A stretch of DNA of 64,000 nt from an uncultured Luteitalea sp. (GTDB lineage: Bacteria; Acidobacteriota; Vicinamibacteria; Vicinamibacterales; Vicinamibacteraceae): positions 310,001 through 374,000 of the forward strand of contig CAKTDA010000003.1 of NCBI GenBank assembly GCA_934541105.1, given 5' to 3'. The position numbers and the translations under genes were made by a program. Below the pieces are notes generated by a model. It saw only the letters and a list, made by a program, of their open reading frames with translations, ran no database searches and was not told the origin of the DNA. Each line of letters starts with the position of its first letter. The stretch's first letter is position 1. Below are positions 51,713-60,154 of this stretch, piece by piece.

Positions 51713-53170
51713 ATGACGCGACCGAGCATGTCGATTCGACTGGCGGGGCTGGCACTGGCATCGGCCGTGGCCCTGTCGTGTGCCACCAACCCGGCCACCG
51801 GCAAGCGCGAGCTCAACCTGATGAGCGAGGCGCAGGAGATTGCGCTCGGCAAGGAGTCCGACGGCCAGATCCGGCAGGAGATGGGCGTCGTCAGCGACCC
51901 CGCGCTCCAGCAGTATCTCGACCGCATCGCGCAGCCGCTCGCGAAGGTCACCGAGCGCCCCGACCTCCCCTGGACGTTCACGGTCGTCGATTCTCCGGCC
52001 GTGAACGCGTTCGCGCTGCCCGGCGGCTTCATCTACGTGACGCGCGGCATCATGGCCCACCTCAACAGCGAGGCGGAGTTTGCCGGCGTGCTCGGCCACG
52101 AGATCGCGCACGTGACGGCACGCCATTCGGCCGCGCAGTACAGCAAGCAGACAGCCGGCTCGCTCGGCCTGCTCCTCGGGCAGATCTTCGTCCCCGAGCT
52201 CCGGCCGTTCGGCCAGGCGCTCGAAGCGGGCGTCGGCCTGCTCTTCCTGAAGTTCGGGAGAGACGATGAGCTCGAGGCGGATCGGTTGGGCGCGGGTTAC
52301 GCAATGGAGCAGGGGTGGGACCCGCGGGGCGTCGCCAGCATGCTGCGCACGCTCGATCGCCTGAGCGAGGGCACCGACCGCAAGGGCGTGCCCAACTGGA
52401 TGTCCACGCACCCGATGCCGGCCGATCGCGTGGCGCGCGTCGAAGAGCAGGTGGCGGCGCTGCGGACGCAGGCCGGGCGTGACCTCGCCGTCAACCGCGC
52501 GCAGTACATCGAGCGTATCGACGGCCTGATGTTCGGCGACAACCCGCGCGAGGGCGTGCTGCGCGGCAACGCGTTTTTGCACCCCGACATGCGCTTCCGC
52601 CTGGAGTTCCCGCAGGGCTGGCAGGTGCAGAACACGCCGCAGCAGGTCGTGGCGCAGCCGCAGGGCGGTGGAGGGTACGTGTTCCTGCAGCTCGTGCAGC
52701 CGCGCGGGCGCACGCTGCAGGACGTGGCCGCGGCCGACCTCGCGCAGACGGGCCTCCAGTACGTCGAGGGCGGCGAGACGCGCGTCAACGGCCTGCCGGC
52801 GTTCATCGGCACGTTCCGCGGGCAGCTGCAGCAGCTCGGCGACGTCGTGCTGCGATCGGCGTGGATCAGCCACAACAACCAGGTGTTCCGCCTTGCGGGC
52901 CTCGCGGGTACCCAGTCGTACCGCCAGCTGCAGCAGGCCGTGGACGCCACGGTGCAATCGTTCCAGCCGCTCAGCGCGGGCGAGGCGGAACGCATCCGCC
53001 CGAGCGTCATCGACATCTACACCGTGCGGCAGGGCGATACGTGGGATTCGATTGCCACGGGGGCGGGCCGCCGCGCGGTGCCGGCGCAGACGCTCGCGAT
53101 CATCAACGGCTTCTCGCCGCAGGAGCGGCCGCAGCCGGGCGACCGCGTGAAGATCGTCGTCGAGGGATAG
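51713..53170 (+). CDS. M48-family metalloprotease lipoprotein with C-terminal LysM
   Basis: A 485-residue BepA/YcaL-like protease. The lipobox ALSC places the lipidated cysteine at C23, so it is membrane-tethered in the periplasm. Zinc is bound by H129 and H133 of HEIAH and the glutamate of DELEAD (about 186-190). Residues about 290-425 form a mixed domain (PDMRFRLEFPQGWQV, FRGQLQQLGDVVLR). The end (about 435-483: YTVRQGDTWDSIA, AIINGF, QPGDRVKIV) is a LysM domain for peptidoglycan binding, which classic BepA lacks (it has TPR). Likely role: quality control of outer-membrane proteins at the cell wall. The ribosome site GGAGG lies inside an inverted repeat. Confidence 0.9.
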   Translation: MTRPSMSIRLAGLALASAVALSCATNPATGKRELNLMSEAQEIALGKESDGQIRQEMGVVSDPALQQYLDRIAQPLAKVTERPDLPWTFTVVDSPAVNAFALPGGFIYVTRGIMAHLNSEAEFAGVLGHEIAHVTARHSAAQYSKQTAGSLGLLLGQIFVPELRPFGQALEAGVGLLFLKFGRDDELEADRLGAGYAMEQGWDPRGVASMLRTLDRLSEGTDRKGVPNWMSTHPMPADRVARVEEQVAALRTQAGRDLAVNRAQYIERIDGLMFGDNPREGVLRGNAFLHPDMRFRLEFPQGWQVQNTPQQVVAQPQGGGGYVFLQLVQPRGRTLQDVAAADLAQTGLQYVEGGETRVNGLPAFIGTFRGQLQQLGDVVLRSAWISHNNQVFRLAGLAGTQSYRQLQQAVDATVQSFQPLSAGEAERIRPSVIDIYTVRQGDTWDSIATGAGRRAVPAQTLAIINGFSPQERPQPGDRVKIVVEG

Positions 53171-53182
53171 GACGCAGGCTGC

Positions 53183-56050
53183 CTACGCGGGCAGGCGGAT
53201 CTTCTGCGACTGGAACACGTCGGTCGGCTGGCCCTGGCGACGGACGACGGCAAGCAGCGTGACGTCGTCGTCGAAGCGGCCCTGCGTCCATGACGCGATC
53301 GCCGACAGCACGTCGTCGCGCAGCGCGCCGGCGCTCGGGTGCGTGCGCCCGACGATGTCGGCGAGCCGCGTGGTGCCGAAGTCCTCGCCCTCGGGGCTGC
53401 GGCCCTCGGTGACGCCGTCGGTGAACAGCAGCAGGCGCGCATCGTAGCCGAGGCGCACGACGCGATCGCCGTACTGGTGCGTGCGCAGCAGGCCGAGGCC
53501 GGGGTCGCCGAGCCCGAGTTCCACGGTCTCGCCACCCGAGACGAGCAGCGGCGGGTTGTGCCCGGCGTTTGCGTAGTGCAGGTCGCCGCTCGCGAGGTGC
53601 AGCACGCCGTAGAAGAACGTCACGAAGCGACCGCGGCGCAGGTTTGTCGCGAGCGTCTCGTTCACGCGCGTGCAGACGTCGGCCGGGCTCACGTCGGGCC
53701 CGGCGAGCGCCTTCACCGTGGCCTGGAGGTTCGCCATCACGAGCGACGCGGCAAGCCCCTTGCCCGCGACGTCGGCCACGCACATCGCCACCGCGTCGTC
53801 GGACAGCCACCACGCATCGTAGTAGTCGCCGCCGACGGCAAGCGCAGGGTGCCAGGCGCCGGCAATCGAGAACGCCTCGGGCTGCGGCAGCTGCTGCGGC
53901 AGCAGCGCGCGCTGGTTGTCAAAAGCCTCGCGCAGCGACGACTCGTGGCGCCGTGCCTCGATGTCGGCAATGGCCATCGACGTCTGCGCCGCGAGCGACG
54001 ACAGCAACTCGATGTCGCGGTCCTGCCACGACTCGTCCGACCGCTTGCGCCCGAGGCCCAGCACGAGGGGGATCGACTCGCCGTGCCGCACCGGCAGCAG
54101 CACCTCGATGCCGAGGCCGTCCCACGCACGGCGCTCGTCGGGCGGCAGCACGAGCTCGCCAAGCACCGTCGGGCCGTGCAGGTCCGGTGCGCGCGTGGCG
54201 AGGTGCGGCAGCGCGTCGCCTGCATCCCGGGCCGTCGGGTCGGGCGAGTGTGCGGCCATGAAGGCCGCGTTGTCCTCGCGCCGGCCGAACACGTACGTGG
54301 GGGCGTGCGGAATCGCCTCCTGCAGCGCGTGCACGAGCCGGCGATCGAGGTCGTCGCGGCGTGATTCCCTCCGCAGCGCCTCGCCATGTCTCGCGAGCAC
54401 GCCGACCGGGTCCGGCGTCCGCTGGTAGAAGTGCTTGTCCACGCGCCGCTGCACGCGCCGCCGCAGCGGTTCCACGAGCGACACGGCCAGCAGCGTGATC
54501 AGCACCGTCGTCAGGCGCGTGCTCTCGGCGGCCCGGCCCGCGGTCAGCGCCAGCAGCAGCACCACCGCGAACGATCCGGCATACACGCTCGCCGTGGCCA
54601 GCAGGTAGAAGAACGTCAGGCGGATGATGAACTGGATGTCCATCAGCCCGTAGCGCAGCACCGCCGCGGCAAACGCAATCGGGATGACCGAGTAGGCAAT
54701 CCACGTGGACGCCTCGAACGTCGAGTGCAGCCACGGCGGCGGGGCGCTCGCCGACGCGAGCGACAGGCCGAGGGACAGGAGCGAGAGCAGCAGGGCGATG
54801 CCGAGGGCCCAGGCGATGCTGAGCAGCGGCCAGCGGATCTGGCGGCGCAGGTCGTCCGGGCTCAGGCGCCACGAACGCCACATCGCGATGCCCGAGGCGA
54901 CCGGATACAGCACGCCGATGCAGAGGCTGAAGAGCGTGACCGTGGCGAGCACGAGCAGTCCGCTGATCACGCCGGCAAGCGGCCGCGACCACACGCGCAC
55001 GCCGGCAATCGTCGCGAGCGCGATGGCGGCATACAACAGCGCGGCGCCGCCGACGAGCGATCCCGGGCGGTCGAAGAACACGTCGCTCCACGACCTGTCG
55101 CGCATGCGCGTCCGGTAGATGCGCCACGCGCCCGCGAGCGCGGCGGCGGCCACCACGAGCGACGCGGCGGTGCGTGCGCTGGCTGGCAGGGCGCCCGTGG
55201 CGATCAGCACGACGACGGGTGCGGCCTCGCAGGCGATGAGCGACGGGAGCAGGTACGTCCAGCGCAGCACGCGGGCGAGCGCCACCGGCTGCAGCCGTGG
55301 CCGCGGGAACAGGCCAAGGAAGTGCAAAAGTGTCGGGCCCACCACGAGCGCGCACGCGAGCGTCACCGCGGTGGCGGCGTAGTTCATCCGGATGTAGGCA
55401 TCCGGCATCGGCAGCACCGTCTGGGGGGCCTGGCTCGCGCCCGGCACCGCCAGGTTCAGCATCGAGATGCCGAACGTGCAGCCGAACAGCATGAAGAGCA
55501 GCGCGCGCGGGTCGCCGGGCCGCCACTTGTAGACGAGTGACGGGATGCCGAGGAACAGCGCGAACACGAGCAGCACGCGGCCCGCCACGCCGAGCCACTG
55601 CCGCTCGCCGGCGAGCACGGCGCCGGCGGTCACCGGCAGCGTCAGCCGCTCGCCGGCACGTTCGACGTCGAAGCGCACGCGGTTGCCCGGGCGGATGCGG
55701 TCGTGCAGGCCCGCGAGCGCGTCGATGTCGGTGGCGTCGAGCCCCTCGATGGCGACGACACGATCGCCGGCGCGCAGGCCTGCGGCCTCGGCAGGGCTCC
55801 CGTGCCTGACGAAGCGGACGACGACCCGCCCGCCGGCGCGTGCAGGCGCGAGGACGGAGGCGCCTTCACGAGACGTGACGAGCCCGAGCCAGGGCCTGGT
55901 GCGCGCCTGGAGAAGGGTGATGGCGACGAAGAAGCAGGCGGCGGCGAGGGCGAGGAGGACGACGGTGGAGAGCAGGCGCCGATGACGCAGCATCGTCGCG
56001 GTGACCGAGTCGTGGGTCACCTCCGTCGACGCCGGCACCGGGTGGGCCAT
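53183..56050 (-). CDS. PDZ-membrane-GAF-SpoIIE/PP2C serine phosphatase
   Basis: A 955-residue signalling protein. After one membrane segment (about 26-48) comes a PDZ domain (about 54-140: GSPAEAAGLRAGDRVVAIEGLDATD) outside the membrane, then about eight to ten further segments (about 152-530), a linker helix, a GAF-like domain (about 560-700), and a C-terminal SpoIIE-type PP2C phosphatase (about 715-945) with VGGDYYDAWW, CVADVAGKGL and RLLLFTDGVTEGRSPEGEDFG carrying the metal-ligand aspartates. Such phosphatases (RsbU type) act on anti-sigma-factor antagonists. The PDZ sensor suggests response to misfolded or secreted proteins. It is divergent from mtgA (59 bases between starts) and convergent with the M48 protease. 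Confidence 0.9.
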   Translation of the reverse strand: MAHPVPASTEVTHDSVTATMLRHRRLLSTVVLLALAAACFFVAITLLQARTRPWLGLVTSREGASVLAPARAGGRVVVRFVRHGSPAEAAGLRAGDRVVAIEGLDATDIDALAGLHDRIRPGNRVRFDVERAGERLTLPVTAGAVLAGERQWLGVAGRVLLVFALFLGIPSLVYKWRPGDPRALLFMLFGCTFGISMLNLAVPGASQAPQTVLPMPDAYIRMNYAATAVTLACALVVGPTLLHFLGLFPRPRLQPVALARVLRWTYLLPSLIACEAAPVVVLIATGALPASARTAASLVVAAAALAGAWRIYRTRMRDRSWSDVFFDRPGSLVGGAALLYAAIALATIAGVRVWSRPLAGVISGLLVLATVTLFSLCIGVLYPVASGIAMWRSWRLSPDDLRRQIRWPLLSIAWALGIALLLSLLSLGLSLASASAPPPWLHSTFEASTWIAYSVIPIAFAAAVLRYGLMDIQFIIRLTFFYLLATASVYAGSFAVVLLLALTAGRAAESTRLTTVLITLLAVSLVEPLRRRVQRRVDKHFYQRTPDPVGVLARHGEALRRESRRDDLDRRLVHALQEAIPHAPTYVFGRREDNAAFMAAHSPDPTARDAGDALPHLATRAPDLHGPTVLGELVLPPDERRAWDGLGIEVLLPVRHGESIPLVLGLGRKRSDESWQDRDIELLSSLAAQTSMAIADIEARRHESSLREAFDNQRALLPQQLPQPEAFSIAGAWHPALAVGGDYYDAWWLSDDAVAMCVADVAGKGLAASLVMANLQATVKALAGPDVSPADVCTRVNETLATNLRRGRFVTFFYGVLHLASGDLHYANAGHNPPLLVSGGETVELGLGDPGLGLLRTHQYGDRVVRLGYDARLLLFTDGVTEGRSPEGEDFGTTRLADIVGRTHPSAGALRDDVLSAIASWTQGRFDDDVTLLAVVRRQGQPTDVFQSQKIRLPA

Positions 56051-56091
56051 GGCGGAGATTGTACGTGGTGCCCTGCGCGGGAAGGCCCCCG

Positions 56092-56097
56092 TATACT
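56092..56097 (+). promoter_or_regulatory. Candidate -10 element for mtgA
   Basis: TATACT with twelve bases to the ATG at 56110; no convincing -35. The gap between mtgA and the phosphatase gene is only 59 bases, so promoter choice is limited. Confidence 0.38.
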
Positions 56098-56109
56098 TCC
56101 TGTGACTCG

Positions 56110-57042
56110 ATGTCCCCCGCGCCCCGTCGCCGAACCACCACCAGGCGGTCGCGTCCGACGCCACTCGTGACGGTGGGTCGCGCGATCGCAGGCGCTGCCG
56201 CCGCCGGAGTCCTCCTCCTCGGGTACTTCGCCGTCACGGTTCCCGACGTCCGTCCGCTTGCCACGGCACCGCCAGAGACGACGGCCTTCATGCGGCTGCG
56301 CGCCGCGCAGGCCAACGCCGAGGGCCGCCCGTCGCACCGTGACTATCGCTTCGTGCCCTACCCACGCATCGCGCAGTCGCTCAAGCGCGCCGTCCTCGTC
56401 GCCGAGGACAGCGGCTTCTGGGACCACGCCGGCATCGAGATCGACGCCATCCGCGACTCGCTCGAGCAGAGCCTCGCGAAGGGCCGCATCGTCCGAGGCG
56501 GGTCCACGATCACGCAGCAGCTCGCAAAGAACCTCTACCTGTCCGAGTCGAAGGATCCGTTCCGCAAATTGCGTGAGCTGATGATTACGCACAGGATGGA
56601 GCGGCTGCTCAGCAAGCGGCGCATCCTCGAGCTCTACCTGAACGTCGTCGAGTGGGGGGACGGTACGTGGGGGGCGGAGGCCGCCGCCCGGCACTACTTC
56701 AGGAAGCCGGCGTCGAGCCTGACGGCGCGCGAGGCCGCACTGCTGGCGGGCGCGCTGATCAACCCCAACGTCTACAGCCCGGCGCATCCACCGCCGCGCC
56801 TGCTGCGGCGCCAGCAGATCATCCTGCGGCGCATGGGGACCCGGCAGGCGCCGCAGCCGCCGGCGGAGGTCGAGCCGGCAATGCCCGCGCTTCACGAGGC
56901 GCCGACCACTGCCGAGGTAACGACCGCGCCGGAGGCACCGCCGTCCGAGGATGTGACGACGGAGACGACCGAGGACGGTCCGGCCCCAGCCGAGCCCGTG
57001 CCGCCTCCGCAGCCTGCGGAACCAGCCACTCCCGTGCCGTGA
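56110..57042 (+). CDS. mtgA: Monofunctional biosynthetic peptidoglycan transglycosylase
   Basis: A 310-residue GT51 enzyme polymerising lipid II into glycan strands. A single membrane anchor (about 22-43) is followed by the transglycosylase domain: catalytic E99 in LVAEDSGFWDHAG, GGSTITQQLAKNLYLS, RKLRELMITHRMERLLSKRRILELYLN and EWGDGTWGAEAAARHYF. No transpeptidase domain is present. The last 70 residues are a Pro/Ala/Thr/Glu-rich tail of low complexity, not usual for MtgA (about 240 residues in E. coli), which could interact with other cell-wall proteins. ATG 56110 fits the start of the basic N-terminus. Confidence 0.93.
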   Translation: MSPAPRRRTTTRRSRPTPLVTVGRAIAGAAAAGVLLLGYFAVTVPDVRPLATAPPETTAFMRLRAAQANAEGRPSHRDYRFVPYPRIAQSLKRAVLVAEDSGFWDHAGIEIDAIRDSLEQSLAKGRIVRGGSTITQQLAKNLYLSESKDPFRKLRELMITHRMERLLSKRRILELYLNVVEWGDGTWGAEAAARHYFRKPASSLTAREAALLAGALINPNVYSPAHPPPRLLRRQQIILRRMGTRQAPQPPAEVEPAMPALHEAPTTAEVTTAPEAPPSEDVTTETTEDGPAPAEPVPPPQPAEPATPVP

Positions 57043-57119
57043 ACTGCGGCCGCGCTTGACCGGCTGGCAGGTGAGGGTGTTTCATGTCTCGGCCCACCCG
57101 TCCGATTCGCTAGTCAGCG

Positions 57120-57911
57120 ATGTTCCACTTCACCGACGCACTCTCCAGGCTCATTGCGGATATCGCCCTGCGCGTCCCCGCGCTCGGGCACGTGCAGCCC
57201 GAGCGGACGCTCGTGTTCGCGCGGCGCGGCCGCAGCGGCGCCGACGGGCCCAACGCGACGTGCCACTGCCTGACGCTACCGACCAGTGAGCCGGGCTACT
57301 ACTTCTGGACCGATGCGTCCACGGGGGCGGTGACGCGGCGCTCGCCGTGGTTCGTGACGCGCTCGCCGGATGTCGTCATCGACGGCACGCACATCGAGTA
57401 CATGATCTCGGTGGCGCTGCCGCGGTTCTCGGATCAGGTGAGCCGCCGCAAGCTCGAGCGCTATGCCGATGCGGGGCTGGCGCCGTGGGTCGTCCGGCTC
57501 GACACGGTGGTCCACGAGCTCTACCACATCGCGCCCGACGCGTATGGGCTGCGCCGGCTGCCGCGCCCCGACGGCACGATGGACCCGCGCATGCACCCGC
57601 CGCGCTTCTTCGACGACGTGAAGCGGCTCGTGTGCGCGTACCTGGCCACGGACCCGGATCCCGAGGTGCTCGAGGTCGTGCGCCACGATTTCGCGACGCT
57701 CGTCGAGCGCCACGGCACCGTCGCCGGCACGACGTTCCGCGACGCGTCGTACCCCCAGCGCTACGTGCACGTGCTCGCCGAACAGCCGTCCGAGCCCGGC
57801 GTCCTCGTCGAACCGTTCAAGGACCAGCCGGGTCGCGCTCGCTTCAGCGAAGCCGATCTCGTCGTGCGGGACTTCACGCGCGCCGCCTCCCGCGACATCC
57901 GCGCCGCATAG
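57120..57911 (+). CDS. Hypothetical protein with HExxH (putative zinc metallopeptidase)
   Basis: A 263-residue soluble protein with no named family I can be sure of. The one strong motif is H132-E133-L-Y-H136 in DTVVHELYHIAPD, the zincin signature, followed by DAYGLRRLPRPDG, where a third ligand might lie; the arrangement resembles putative phage-type metallopeptidases. The N-terminal part contains CHC (residues 48-50) and an Arg-rich stretch. No signal peptide, so it would work in the cytoplasm. It is a single gene between mtgA (77 bases upstream) and a convergent HNH nuclease gene. Confidence 0.72.
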   Translation: MFHFTDALSRLIADIALRVPALGHVQPERTLVFARRGRSGADGPNATCHCLTLPTSEPGYYFWTDASTGAVTRRSPWFVTRSPDVVIDGTHIEYMISVALPRFSDQVSRRKLERYADAGLAPWVVRLDTVVHELYHIAPDAYGLRRLPRPDGTMDPRMHPPRFFDDVKRLVCAYLATDPDPEVLEVVRHDFATLVERHGTVAGTTFRDASYPQRYVHVLAEQPSEPGVLVEPFKDQPGRARFSEADLVVRDFTRAASRDIRAA

Positions 57912-57944
57912 GAGCGCCGGAGACGCACGCGTCCTGCCGCGGCC

Positions 57945-58478
57945 TTACGTCTCGTCGAGCGTGACGTTCCAGTAGAGGTAATCGCGCCAGCTGTCAGGCG
58001 TATGGCGCAAGCCGATCGTGAGCCGCACGGCAGGTGCCTTCGACGGGCGCTTCGGCGGTCGGATGAGGGACATGTTCGCCTGGTCGGGCGTGCGTCCGCC
58101 CTTGCGCCGGTTGCAGCCGACGCAGGCCGCGACGATGTTCTCCCATGTCTTGCGACCGCCCTGGGCGACGGGGACGACGTGATCGAACGTGAGGTCGGCG
58201 GCGGGGAAGCGGCGGCCGCAGTACTGGCAGGTGCAGGCGTCCCGCGCGTAGATGTTCGCGCGGGAGAAGGGCACATCGTCGATGGCCCGCCTGATCCGGA
58301 TCCGTCGCAAGAGACGGATCACCGAAGGTAGTCGGAAACTCAACGTGACCGAACGCACCTCGCGGTCGTAACTGGCGATGACCTCGACCTTGCCCTGGCA
58401 CCACAGCGTCAGGGCCTTCTGCCAGTCGACGACCTTCAGCGGCTCCCACGTCGCGTTGAGAAGCAGCGTCTGCTCCAT
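57945..58478 (-). CDS. HNH endonuclease
   Basis: A 177-residue protein. The N-terminal part (LLLNATWEPLKVVDWQKAL, GKVEVIASYDREVRS) is the usual leader of this widespread bacterial HNH family; the nuclease core has zinc cysteines C84/C87 and C119/C122 with the catalytic H100 (LTFDHVVPVAQGG) and TWENIVAACVGCNRRKGGRTP. No phage, intein or restriction gene is adjacent, so a stand-alone chromosomal role (repair or DNA maintenance) is likely; the actual function of this group is not established. Divergent from the NlpC/P60 gene. Confidence 0.88.
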   Translation of the reverse strand: MEQTLLLNATWEPLKVVDWQKALTLWCQGKVEVIASYDREVRSVTLSFRLPSVIRLLRRIRIRRAIDDVPFSRANIYARDACTCQYCGRRFPAADLTFDHVVPVAQGGRKTWENIVAACVGCNRRKGGRTPDQANMSLIRPPKRPSKAPAVRLTIGLRHTPDSWRDYLYWNVTLDET

Positions 58479-58564
58479 ATATGCGCGTAAACCGGCGTCG
58501 TACGGACTCGGGTACTCACGGTAGTCTGTGCGAGGCGCGTGTCGCTGTCAAGCATGCGAACCGC

Positions 58565-58591
58565 GTAACCGTCACATGTCTAAAGGGTTAC
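58565..58591. promoter_or_regulatory. Inverted repeat upstream of the NlpC/P60 gene
   Basis: GTAACC (58565-58570) and GGTTAC (58586-58591) are a perfect six-base inverted repeat separated by 15 bases, 24 bases before the proposed ATG at 58616 and within the 137-base gap between divergent genes. It could be an operator or a leader hairpin; six bases is short enough to occur by chance. Confidence 0.25.
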
Positions 58592-58615
58592 GAACGACAG
58601 CCCGATAGCCGGAGT

Positions 58616-59128
58616 ATGGATCCCGTCTTGCTGCCGCGCGTACGACTCTGCCGCAGCCTCGTGCGGCTGCTCGGCGTGGCGCTCCTGCTCGGTGCGGGAG
58701 CCTGTGCCTCTGCACGGCCGGCTCCCGTCGTGTCCGGACCGGCCGGCCGCGCGTCCGGCGCGGCCGTGCTCGCCGAGGCGCGCACCTACACCGGGGTCGC
58801 GTACCGCAGCGGCGGCGCATCCCCGGCCGGGTTCGACTGCAGCGGCTTCGTGCAGTACCTGTTCGGGCAGGTCGGCGTCCGGCTGCCACGCACCGCCGCG
58901 CAGCAGTACGAGGTGGGCCGCACCATCCGCGAGCGGGCCATCACGGCCGGCGATCTCGTGTTCTTCCGGACCGAGGGCCGCCGGATCTCGCACGTCGGCA
59001 TTGCCACGGGCGACGGCGGCTTCATCCACGCGCCGAACGCCCGCAGCCGCGTGCGCATCGATCGCCTCGACGCCGGCTACTGGTCGGACCGCTACGCCGG
59101 AGCCCGCCGCATCGTCGGCCAGCGCTAG
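58616..59128 (+). CDS. NlpC/P60-family cell-wall hydrolase, lipoprotein
   Basis: A 170-residue D,L-endopeptidase-type lipoprotein. The signal (LVRLLGVALLLGAGAC) gives a lipid-modified C30. The papain-like core has nucleophile C75 (GFDCSGFVQYLF), H126 (RISHVGIATGDG) and a polar third residue near H138 (FIHAPN). It would cut stem peptides of peptidoglycan. Start ATG 58616 is chosen because it fits the signal peptide; the GGAG just before it is closer than ideal, and the frame is open upstream to 58481, so the start is less certain than the gene. Confidence 0.88.
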   Translation: MDPVLLPRVRLCRSLVRLLGVALLLGAGACASARPAPVVSGPAGRASGAAVLAEARTYTGVAYRSGGASPAGFDCSGFVQYLFGQVGVRLPRTAAQQYEVGRTIRERAITAGDLVFFRTEGRRISHVGIATGDGGFIHAPNARSRVRIDRLDAGYWSDRYAGARRIVGQR

Positions 59129-59152
59129 GCCACGCCGCGATACGATCCCTTC

Positions 59153-60145
59153 GTGCCTCGCGCAGAGATCCAGCGACTCGATCCCCCCGCCGTGCTGCCA
59201 GGCGGCCGCCTCGTCGTCAGCGGCAGCGGTTTTGTCGTGCAGCCCGGAAGGATTCCCGACGTCACGCTCGGCGGCGAACGGGCGCACGTCGTCCGGGCGA
59301 CGTCGCGGCAGATTGTCATCGAGGTGCCGGCGGGAACGGCGGGCGGTCGCCTGCCGCTGGTGGTCGAGGGACTCGAGGGCGTCACGCCGCTCGTGGCCGT
59401 CGGTGGCGTCCTGGCGACGGGCGTCCATCAGGTGGACAGCCCGGCGTTCGACGCGCAGGGGCGGCTGTACGCGACGCTGAGCGGGCAGCGCGGGCAGGAG
59501 ACGCCGGTGTCGGTCTTCAGGATCGGCCTCGACGGTGCGCGCGAGCCGTTCGTGAGCGGGCTCGGCAACGCGACGTCGCTGGCGATCGGGCCCGACGGCC
59601 GGCTGTACGTGTCGAGCCGCTTCGAGGGCACGGTGTCGCGCGTGAACGACTCCGGGGAGGCCGAGACGTTTGCCGAGGGCCTCGGCGTCGCGTTCGGCCT
59701 CGCGTTCAATCGGGCGGGCGACCTGTTCGTCGGCGATCGCTCCGGCACCATCCACCGTGTGGATGCGCAGGGCCACGCGCGGACGTTCGCCTCACTCCCG
59801 CCGAGCGTGGCGGCATTCCATCTCGCCATGGCCCCCGACGACACGCTCGTCGTCGCCGCGCCGACGCTCAACTCCGCCGACAGCCTGCACCGCATCTCGC
59901 CCGACGGCGAGGTCACGCGATGGGTCGACGGGTTCGGGCGTCCGCAGGGTATCGCCTTCGACGCACAGGGCGTGCTGCACGTCGTGGACGCGCTCGCCGG
60001 CGACAGCGGCGTCTACCGCCTGTCTGCCGACGGGCATCGCACGCTGGCGGTCAGCGGCGCGGGCCTCATCGGCGTCGCCTTCGACCCGCACGACGGCAGC
60101 ATGGCGGTGTGCACCGACGACACCATCTATCGGATGCCGCTCTGA
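59153..60145 (+). CDS. IPT/TIG plus SMP-30/NHL-like beta-propeller protein
   Basis: A 330-residue protein starting at GTG 59153. Residues about 8-82 are an immunoglobulin-like IPT/TIG domain (RLDPPAVLPGGRLVVSGSGF, ATSRQIVIEVPAG). From about 90 onward it is a six-bladed propeller of the SMP-30/NHL type with repeats such as FDAQGRLYATLSG, IGPDGRLYVSS, FNRAGDLFVGD and FDAQGVLHVVDA. SMP-30 metal-binding residues are not clear, so a binding rather than lactonase role is possible. No signal peptide was found, odd for such a protein. It starts 24 bases after the NlpC/P60 gene and is convergent with the amidohydrolase (nine bases between stops). Confidence 0.8.
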   Translation: MPRAEIQRLDPPAVLPGGRLVVSGSGFVVQPGRIPDVTLGGERAHVVRATSRQIVIEVPAGTAGGRLPLVVEGLEGVTPLVAVGGVLATGVHQVDSPAFDAQGRLYATLSGQRGQETPVSVFRIGLDGAREPFVSGLGNATSLAIGPDGRLYVSSRFEGTVSRVNDSGEAETFAEGLGVAFGLAFNRAGDLFVGDRSGTIHRVDAQGHARTFASLPPSVAAFHLAMAPDDTLVVAAPTLNSADSLHRISPDGEVTRWVDGFGRPQGIAFDAQGVLHVVDALAGDSGVYRLSADGHRTLAVSGAGLIGVAFDPHDGSMAVCTDDTIYRMPL

Positions 60146-60154
60146 TGCCGCGCC

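Noticed and set aside
57120..58478. Prophage remnant (phage-like HExxH protein next to HNH nuclease)
   Set aside because: No integrase, capsid, terminase or attachment-site repeats; both are isolated genes with host-like composition.
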